Shown: one piece after another, positions 15,742 to 20,451 of the stretch
Position numbering within the stretch: the stretch's first letter is position 1
Layout of the letters: each line of letters begins with the position of its first letter
NCBI GenBank assembly: GCA_051747745.1
Contig: JBNJGL010000043.1
Location: forward strand, 1 to 20,451
From: QPJE01 sp051747745
GTDB lineage: Bacteria; Bacillota; Halanaerobiia; Halanaerobiales; Halanaerobiaceae
DNA length: 20,451 bases
Direction of reading: 5' to 3'
Notes under the pieces: generated by a model
What the model was told of the DNA's origin: nothing
Database searches by the model: none
The model's input: only the letters and a program-made list of their open reading frames with translations
Position numbers and translations under genes: made by a program

Positions 15742-15797
15742 CCACAAAAAGGGTATTTGCGAAAAATGAGTTAGAGAGGCAAACCCCCTTTTTGTGG
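15742..15797. repeat. MITE-like palindromic repeat, short copy
   Basis: CCACAAAAAGGG (15742-15753) pairs perfectly with CCCTTTTTGTGG (15786-15797), and TTTGC/GCAAA continues the stem past a 2x2 mismatch. The loop holds AAAAATGAGTTAGAGAG. The flanks ATATGAT and ATCAAAATAT add weaker pairing, so the unit may extend to ~15730-15810. Its right half, inverted, matches the left end of the larger copy at 18.66 kb, including TCTCTAACTCATTTTTCG. It lies between two convergent genes and could serve both as a terminator. Confidence 0.75.
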
Positions 15798-15854
15798 GAG
15801 AATCAAAATATTATTTTATCTCATTCAATATTTTATGAAACCACTGCGAGATTT

Positions 15855-16490
15855 TTATTTAATCCAGGTCACAACTTTAGATAGATCTTTTCTTTCCGGT
15901 GAACTCAATTCCTCAGCTGGAACACCCAGCGGGGTAATTAAGGCCAGATAATATTTATCTTTATCTATACCCAGATATGACTGAATCTCTAAAGAAGCAT
16001 AATTCTGGCTTGTCATCCAGCAGGTTCCATAACCCATGTCTGCTGCTTTCAGCATAAAATTCTCTGCAGCAGCTCCTATATTCTGAATTCCTGGATCTGC
16101 TTTCAGCAGAGCTTCTATTTCGGCTTTAGAAGAACCTGCTCTTTCCATAATATCCTGTCCTGTCACCGGATAATCTGAAGCAAAAATTAGTACAAGTACA
16201 GGTGCTTCTTTAAAATGAGTACCAAATTTTAAATATCTTTTGAAATTCTTTTTTAAATCTTCATCTTTTACCGAAGCCCTTATTTTATTATTTTTAACTG
16301 AAATAATTTCAGCTATGTCATCTATCTTTTCACTATTTTTTACAATTACAAAATGCCAGTTCTGAATATTTTTACCGGAAGGAGCTTTTACTGCTGCCTT
16401 CAGCATTTCCTCAATATCCTGATCTGGAACATCATCATCTGTAAATTTTCTCACACTACACCGTTTTTCGAAAATATCTTTCGTTTCCAT
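15855..16490 (-). CDS. Nitroreductase family protein (long form)
   Basis: 211 aa, FMN-dependent nitroreductase fold: FEKRCSVRKFTDDDVPDQDI at the start, KAPSGKNIQNWHFVIV, and MGYGTCWMTS in the C-terminal half. It is longer than the family member at 9.6 kb and clearly a separate paralog. The ATG at 16508 lies upstream of the Shine-Dalgarno GGAGG, so the ATG at 16490 is used. It is the last gene of the run mntP-mgtE-nitroreductase, with 27 bases after mgtE. Its physiological substrate is unknown, and a link to metal transport is not obvious. Confidence 0.88.
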   Translation of the reverse strand: METKDIFEKRCSVRKFTDDDVPDQDIEEMLKAAVKAPSGKNIQNWHFVIVKNSEKIDDIAEIISVKNNKIRASVKDEDLKKNFKRYLKFGTHFKEAPVLVLIFASDYPVTGQDIMERAGSSKAEIEALLKADPGIQNIGAAAENFMLKAADMGYGTCWMTSQNYASLEIQSYLGIDKDKYYLALITPLGVPAEELSSPERKDLSKVVTWIK

Positions 16491-16517
16491 TATTAAATCA
16501 ACCTCCATATTTGTAGT

Positions 16518-17867
16518 TTAAATTAAATAAATCAAGAACGTTTTTGCAAGTCCAAGGAAAATAAAAAAGCCAAAAACATCTGTAATAGTTGTTAAAAAGA
16601 TTGCTGAAGCTAAAGCAGGATCAATGCCAGCAGATTTTAAACCAAGAGGAATGAGAAAACCGAATAAGCCGGCTAATAAAAGATTGAGCACCATTGCCAG
16701 AAATATAATTATACCGAGGTAGTGGTTGCCGTACATATAATATAATATAACACCGGTTAAAATTCCGGTTGCTGCACCATTGATGGTTCCCAGCATAACC
16801 TCTTTAAATATTAATCTCCAGCTGTCCTTAAAATCAACATCCCCTAACGCTATGCTTCTTATTACAACAGACAGTGTCTGACTGCCCGCATTACCTCCCA
16901 TGCCGGCAACTATCGGCATTGCTACAGCCAGAGCTACAACCTGTGCAATTATATCTTCAAACATTCCAACTGTAAATGCAGCCAGAAAAGCAGTACCCAA
17001 ATTGATAAACAACCAGGGAAGCCGCCTCTGTACTGATTTAAAAAGAGGTGAATCAACACTTTCTTCTTCATGTACACCAACCATTTTGTACATATCTTCT
17101 GTGTTCTCAGCTTCAATTACATCGATAATATCATCTATAGTAATTATACCAATCAAAATTCCCCTTTTGTTAACAACCGGCATAACAGGTAGATCATATT
17201 TAGAAACCTGCTGTGCCACAACCTCCTGATCAACATCTGGAGTAACTGTAATGATTTTATCTTCCATTATTTCTGAAAGTTTTGTGTCATCTGAAGAACT
17301 CAAAATTTCGCGCAGGTCAACAGCTCCCACCAGCTTCTTCTGATCGTCAGAAATAAAAATAGTATCAATGATTTCTGTGTCAGGTCCTATATCTTTAATT
17401 TTCTTTAAAGCTTCAGTGGTGGTCAAATTTTTATTCAACAGTATATATTCTGTTGTCATAATACCACCGGCTGACTCTTTATCATAACCCAGCAGTTTTT
17501 TAACCACTTCTGCTTCTTCCTGCTTCATATGTCGGAGAAGTTCTTTTCTCTTCTGTATAGAAAGAAGGCCCAGTATATCTGTAATATCATCTGCAGCCAT
17601 ATGAGAGAAAATTTCTATTATCTCCTCAGAATTTTTATTTTTTAATATATCGATTTGAAGTTCTTTCTCCGATTCTTCAAAAATATCGGCCAGATCTTCT
17701 ATAGTTAATAGTGATGTGAAATGTCCTATTTCTTCTCTGTCAAGTTCTGATAAAGCTTCAGCAATATCGATAGGAAAATTTTTCTCGACCCACTCCTCGG
17801 AAACATCCAGCTCTTTATCAAGATATTTGAATATATCATTTTTGATATTATCCAGTTTTTCTGTCAT
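16518..17867 (-). CDS. mgtE: Magnesium transporter MgtE
   Basis: 449 aa. The order is an MgtE N-domain (~30-130; helical superhelix that senses cytoplasmic Mg2+), two CBS domains (~135-260; GGIMTTEY, then VMPVVNKRGILIGIITIDDIID), a plug helix, and a transmembrane region from ~285 with five segments, including the family motif MGGNAGSQTLSVVIRS. MgtE is a Mg2+-selective channel gated by its cytoplasmic domain. The start ATG follows GAGGTGAT by 3 bases. It starts 18 bases after the mntP-like gene. I see no room for an M-box riboswitch directly in front; any would have to lie before mntP. Confidence 0.94.
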   Translation of the reverse strand: MTEKLDNIKNDIFKYLDKELDVSEEWVEKNFPIDIAEALSELDREEIGHFTSLLTIEDLADIFEESEKELQIDILKNKNSEEIIEIFSHMAADDITDILGLLSIQKRKELLRHMKQEEAEVVKKLLGYDKESAGGIMTTEYILLNKNLTTTEALKKIKDIGPDTEIIDTIFISDDQKKLVGAVDLREILSSSDDTKLSEIMEDKIITVTPDVDQEVVAQQVSKYDLPVMPVVNKRGILIGIITIDDIIDVIEAENTEDMYKMVGVHEEESVDSPLFKSVQRRLPWLFINLGTAFLAAFTVGMFEDIIAQVVALAVAMPIVAGMGGNAGSQTLSVVIRSIALGDVDFKDSWRLIFKEVMLGTINGAATGILTGVILYYMYGNHYLGIIIFLAMVLNLLLAGLFGFLIPLGLKSAGIDPALASAIFLTTITDVFGFFIFLGLAKTFLIYLI

Positions 17868-17885
17868 AACATCACCTCGATTTTT

Positions 17886-18437
17886 TTATCTAACAATCAT
17901 GTTCAGACCCATAATTATTAGTATTGTTCCGCCAATAAAATCTGCATATCTTTCTATCAGTGAAATATGTTTAACAAATTCTACTAATTTAAAAGCTGCT
18001 GCTGTAACAGCTGAAGCAACAATTCCGATGATTACGGTTTTCTGCAGCATAATTACTGTACTTAAATTATAAAAAAGAGAAAATCCTGCTCCCAGAGCAT
18101 CAATACTGACACTTATCCCTAAAACGGCAGTAGTTATCAGCGTAAGGTTTTTATATATACAGTCTTCATCATCTTTAAAACCCTCGTAAAAAAATAATAT
18201 TCCCAGAATTAAAATAATACTGCCGCTTAAAAAATCGGATATTCTAAAAAAATTTTGGTTTATAAAATAGCCCAGCAGTGCACCTAGAAATGCAAATAAA
18301 AATTGAAAAAATCCAAAGGAAAAGATAATTTTCAATTTATCTTCTGTGGAAGGATATGTTCCACACCCTATTCCCATCGAAACTCCAAAAGCATCTAAAG
18401 CAAGTGCAAGTGCTATTAGATAGATATTTATTTTCAT
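17886..18437 (-). CDS. MntP/YtaF-like membrane protein (putative manganese efflux)
   Basis: 183 aa, six hydrophobic segments. The N-terminal LALALDAFGVSMGIGCGTYP and, in the second half, VLGISVSIDALGAGFSL form the paired DxxxVS-like motifs of the MntP/YtaF family, with the two acidic residues expected in the membrane. The repeat suggests an internal duplication of three segments. MntP exports Mn2+; the YtaF branch is sporulation-linked and its function is unclear, so I leave the symbol empty. The start is the ATG at 18437, with only two bases after AGAGG; an in-frame GTG at 18440 overlaps it. It is first in an operon with mgtE. Confidence 0.85.
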   Translation of the reverse strand: MKINIYLIALALALDAFGVSMGIGCGTYPSTEDKLKIIFSFGFFQFLFAFLGALLGYFINQNFFRISDFLSGSIILILGILFFYEGFKDDEDCIYKNLTLITTAVLGISVSIDALGAGFSLFYNLSTVIMLQKTVIIGIVASAVTAAAFKLVEFVKHISLIERYADFIGGTILIIMGLNMIVR

Positions 18438-18470
18438 CACCTCTGTACAGTTTTAGCTGTTCCAGCATCT

Positions 18471-18479
18471 ATTTTATCA
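18471..18479 (-). promoter_or_regulatory. Possible extended -10 promoter of the mntP-mgtE operon
   Basis: The minus strand reads TGATAAAAT, an extended -10-like element about 35 bases upstream of the mntP start. There is no good -35. A direct repeat TTTTAGCTGTT (18451-18461 and 18517-18527, 66 bases apart) brackets it and may be regulatory. Confidence 0.35.
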
Positions 18480-18664
18480 CAAAAAATGATTTATTTATAA
18501 TTAAATATTCTTGAATTTTAGCTGTTTTTATTATTTTCCTGTATCATCAATATTAACCAGGCTTCTTAATTATTATTAAAGATAAAAGTTCATTATCCTG
18601 CTGCAGTTGGTACTTTCAGCTTACATTTAACTGCAAATTCTGTTATAATTAAAATATGGTTCTC

Positions 18665-18923
18665 ACACAAAAAGATTATTTGCGTCTCTAACTCATTTTT
18701 CGATCAAACTAAAATTCGTTTACAAGAGAAATAAAGACTTCCTAATCAAATGAGACATCCTGCCTCAGGATTAGCTCAGCACATCATGTGCTGAGGTCTT
18801 ATTTCTCTTTCTAACTCATTAAGATTGCACCACAGGCACTACGTATTTAAATAATTCGTACAAACACTGTTTAAAGTTGATTAACGAAAAATGCCTAAAG
18901 TTCCGCAAATACCCTTTTTGTGT
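18665..18923. mobile_element. MITE-like element, long copy
   Basis: The ends at 18665-18702 and 18885-18923 are imperfect inverted repeats of ~38 bases. Both read ACACAAAAAG, then TATTTGCG and finally ATTTTTCG inward. The ~180 bases between hold no ORF worth calling, but a strong folded region (18724-18809). The left end is shared with the short copy at 15.74 kb. No target-site duplication could be fixed because the flanks are AT-rich. The element lies in the 620-base gap 18441-19061, the longest gene-free stretch here; besides this element, the mntP leader and the hutP leader I see nothing in it. Confidence 0.65.
18724..18809. other. Three-way-junction fold inside the MITE-like element
   Basis: Outer stem P1 pairs 18724-18738 with 18796-18809 (14 bp, one bulged A). 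P2 pairs CTAATC (18742-18747) with GATTAG (18769-18774), plus TGAG/CTCA inside. P3 is a perfect CTCAGCACAT-C-ATGTGCTGAG hairpin (18775-18795). P2, P3 and the P1 return strand abut with no unpaired base, leaving only three between P1 and P2. P2 also has an alternative ATCCTG/CAGGAT pairing. It could be a small RNA or DNA structure used in mobility; expression is not shown. Confidence 0.55.
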
Positions 18924-19003
18924 TACAATCAAAATATATTATCTATACCATTTATTACTCTGGTATTTTCAACAATTTATTCTGCTTAAATGAAGCCGTT
19001 AAA

Positions 19004-19009
19004 TATAAT
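19004..19009 (+). promoter_or_regulatory. Possible -10 element of hutP
   Basis: A perfect TATAAT lies 52 bases upstream of the hutP start, but the -35 region (TTCTGC, 18 bases away) is poor. Low-confidence call. Confidence 0.3.
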
Positions 19010-19061
19010 GAAATAATTTTAAATAAAGTTAAACAAACTCAAAATAACAGGAGGGAAAATT

Positions 19062-19478
19062 GTGGAACACAACAGTTTAGAAACTGCTAAAGCAGCAATT
19101 AAAATGTCCATATCAACCAGAAGTGAAGAAAAGGAATTAAAAAAAATTTTTTCTGAAGATAATATAGAAACAGCTGCCGTAGATTTTGGTGGTGAATTTA
19201 ACAAATCTGTTCCAGAAATTATTGAAAGAACTGTAATTGCAGCAAAGCGGGAAAAAATCATTTCGACATCACATGTTGATCAGGGATCTGTAGCCGGAGC
19301 TGCTCATGATGCTCTATCACAGATTATGCACAGAACCATGGGTTTAAATGTGGGAGGAAAAGTTGGCATAGCACGCAGTGGAGAACATTTAGTAGTAGCT
19401 GTATTTTTTGGAGTAGGTATGTTCAATCTAAATGAAGTAACTGTCGGATTAAGCCACAGATCACTGGTGAAAAAATAA
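19062..19478 (+). CDS. hutP: HutP-family RNA-binding antiterminator
   Basis: 138 aa, whole-length match in character to clostridial HutP: ETAKAAIKMSISTR at the start, TAAVDFGGEF, the core GLNVGGKVGIARSGEHLVVA, and VGLSHRS near the C-terminus. HutP of Bacillus is a hexamer that, with L-histidine and Mg2+, binds UAG/NAG-rich RNA and prevents termination of the hut operon. Here His82 and His132 could match Bacillus His77 and His138, but the position of His73 is Ala, so the ligand may differ. The start is GTG, six bases after AGGAGGG. No hut catabolic gene is nearby; the next transcription unit has an attenuator-like leader, a plausible target. Confidence 0.87.
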   Translation: MEHNSLETAKAAIKMSISTRSEEKELKKIFSEDNIETAAVDFGGEFNKSVPEIIERTVIAAKREKIISTSHVDQGSVAGAAHDALSQIMHRTMGLNVGGKVGIARSGEHLVVAVFFGVGMFNLNEVTVGLSHRSLVKK

Positions 19479-19491
19479 TAGTATATATCTA

Positions 19492-19521
19492 TTGACAATA
19501 TCCCCAAAAGAATTATATAAT
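19492..19521 (+). promoter_or_regulatory. Consensus promoter of the ABC transporter leader
   Basis: TTGACA (19492-19497) and TATAAT (19516-19521), both perfect, are 18 bases apart. The promoter starts 14 bases after the hutP stop, so transcription begins near 19528 and gives a leader of about 150 bases. Confidence 0.85.
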
Positions 19522-19534
19522 AAAGAAAATCAAA

Positions 19535-19661
19535 TAACTGGTAGCATGGTAATACGGTAGGAGAATTATAGGGATAACTATACCCTTTTTGGGATGGTTA
19601 TTTTTGGAAATCTTTACACTCCTAACGGGGTGTTTTTTGTTTTTATCCCTTCTACCAGTTA
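19535..19661 (+). promoter_or_regulatory. Structured leader with alternative hairpins upstream of the ABC transporter gene
   Basis: TAACTGGTAG (19535-19544) pairs perfectly with CTACCAGTTA (19652-19661), closing a ~127-base domain that ends next to the Shine-Dalgarno AAAGGGGA. Inside, ATAACTAT-CCC/GGG-ATGGTTAT (19574-19601) precedes five T, and a second hairpin (19616-19633) precedes six T. TAGGAG (19558-19563) can pair with CTCCTA (19619-19624) and would open the second hairpin. TAG triplets occur at 19542, 19558 and 19569. No T-box or known riboswitch core was recognised. Confidence 0.6.
19616..19638 (+). terminator. Intrinsic terminator inside the ABC transporter leader
   Basis: ACACTCC (19616-19622) pairs with GGGGTGT (19627-19633) across TAAC, followed by TTTTTT and, after one G, more T. 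It lies ~45 bases before the start codon, so it would control transcription of the gene by attenuation. Confidence 0.75.
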
Positions 19662-19677
19662 GAAAGGGGAAAATTAA

Positions 19678-20451
19678 ATGAAAAACAATATTTTTACAGG
19701 TGTCAATTTTAAAATTATTTCTTTTATGATCTTAGCTGTTCTGGTGTTTAGTCTTTCGGCAGGTGCTGCTGAATATGAGATTGGAATCTCACAGCTTGTT
19801 GAACACCCTGCTCTGGATTCTGCCCGAGAGGGTTTTATCGATGCTCTTGCTGAAGAGGGCTTTGTAGAAGGAGAAAATCTAACAATCACTCTTCAGAATG
19901 CACAGGCAGATACGTCAACAGCTCAAAATATTGCCAGAAAGTTCAAACAGCAAAAACCAGATCTTGTTCTGGCAATTACAACACAATCCGCTCAAACTGC
20001 GGCCAATGTAATAAAAGATTTTCCGATTTTAATAACTGCGGTAACAGACCCTGTTGAAGCAGGTCTTGTTGATTCTATGGAAAAACCGGGCGGTAATGTC
20101 ACCGGTACAACAGATATGAACCCGGTAGCAAAACAGCTTGACCTTGTAAAGCAGTTTATTCCTGATGTAACAGATATCGGTATCATGTATAATCCGGGAG
20201 AAGTTAACTCGGTTGTTCAGGTGGAAATTGCAAAAGAAAAGGCAGAAGAAATGGGTGTCAAATTACATGAAGGTACTGTAACAAACAGCAGTGAAGTAGG
20301 TCTTGCAGCATCTTCACTGGTGGATAAAGTGGATGCAATTTATGTGCCAACTGATAATATCATTGTTTCTGCACTGCCGGCTGTATTAAATATTACCAAT
20401 CCGAAAATATACCTATTTTTGCTTCCGAAAATGGTCAGGTTGAACAGGGTG
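19678..20451 (+). CDS. ABC transporter substrate-binding protein (TrpX/PF04392 type), partial, apparent frameshift
   Basis: The gene is cut by the window edge. The first ~28 residues form a signal peptide (hydrophobic FKIISFMILAVLVFSLSAGA). The mature part starts YEIGISQLVEHPALDSAREG and continues with LVLAITTQSAQTAANV, PILITAVTDPVEAGLV and VTGTTDMNP, typical of the periplasmic TrpX-like family that binds an amino acid or similar ligand. The gene follows GGGG by a short AAATTAA spacer. After TDNIIVSALPAVLNITN (to 20400) the reading frame no longer matches the family; the frame starting at 20403 gives ENIPIFASENGQVEQG, the family's expected continuation. A single lost base (or two gained) near 20400 explains this. 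Permease and ATPase genes would be expected beyond the edge. Confidence 0.8.
   Translation, partial: MKNNIFTGVNFKIISFMILAVLVFSLSAGAAEYEIGISQLVEHPALDSAREGFIDALAEEGFVEGENLTITLQNAQADTSTAQNIARKFKQQKPDLVLAITTQSAQTAANVIKDFPILITAVTDPVEAGLVDSMEKPGGNVTGTTDMNPVAKQLDLVKQFIPDVTDIGIMYNPGEVNSVVQVEIAKEKAEEMGVKLHEGTVTNSSEVGLAASSLVDKVDAIYVPTDNIIVSALPAVLNITNPKIYLFLLPKMVRLNRV

Noticed and set aside
16518..17885. M-box (magnesium) riboswitch directly before mgtE
   Set aside because: Only 18 bases separate mgtE from the upstream gene, and the mntP leader shows no M-box landmarks.
17716..18072. 118-aa plus-strand reading frame across the mgtE/mntP junction
   Set aside because: Antisense to two clear genes; Ser/Ile-rich composition is typical of a shadow frame.
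15742..18923. CRISPR array suggested by repeated TCTAACTCATT words
   Set aside because: Copies are in both orientations, irregularly spaced and part of palindromic elements; no spacer-repeat periodicity.
19535..19677. T-box riboswitch in the ABC transporter leader
   Set aside because: No GGGTGGNACC-like antiterminator core and no AG-bulge or specifier-loop pattern could be found.

Overview
The window looks like a piece of chromosome from a low-GC, anaerobic, salt-adapted Firmicute, most likely in or near the Halanaerobiales. This is an inference from AT-rich, Lys/Glu/Ile-rich coding sequence, strong GGAGG ribosome binding sites, frequent GTG/TTG starts, a clostridial-type HutP, a Mrp/NifX/ferredoxin-ATPase cluster and two Na+-dependent NSS transporters. 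No rRNA, tRNA, CRISPR array or intact transposase was seen.

Left block (133-4377, minus strand). A sigma-54 activator is followed, nearly without gaps, by a fusion of a HisA-like barrel with a DmrB/AfpA-like flavoprotein, then by a dihydropteroate-synthase-like protein with an N-terminal DUF6513-type region. The last two families are known from (tetrahydro)methanopterin biosynthesis in methanogens and methylotrophs, which is unexpected in a fermentative Firmicute.

Second block (4551-8292, minus). A five-gene operon reads mrp, NifX-like, MinD/ferredoxin ATPase, MinD/ferredoxin ATPase, NifX-like, and ends at a C6/G6 terminator. A Gly/Arg-rich DUF5320-type gene follows with its own consensus promoter and terminator. 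This is probably an iron-sulfur or metallocluster handling module; no nitrogenase gene is present.

Middle (8444-14452). mnmH (tRNA 2-selenouridine synthase) is divergent from mrp and converges, with overlap, on a small nitroreductase. An NSS transporter with a terminator-like hairpin in its leader, an MBL-fold hydrolase, and a second, divergent NSS transporter follow.

Right part (14514-20451). An RlmD-type rRNA uracil-C5 methyltransferase is followed by an operon on the opposite strand (mntP-like, mgtE, nitroreductase; divalent metals). Two copies of a palindromic MITE-like repeat lie at about 15.74 and 18.67-18.92 kb. The larger copy carries a tightly packed three-way-junction fold. Last come hutP, a consensus promoter, a structured leader with a terminator and a possible antiterminator, and the start of an ABC transporter substrate-binding gene that appears frameshifted about 50 bases before the window edge.

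The strongest leads are the pterin-type operon, hutP next to an attenuator-like leader, the structured core of the MITE, and the leader hairpin of the first NSS gene.
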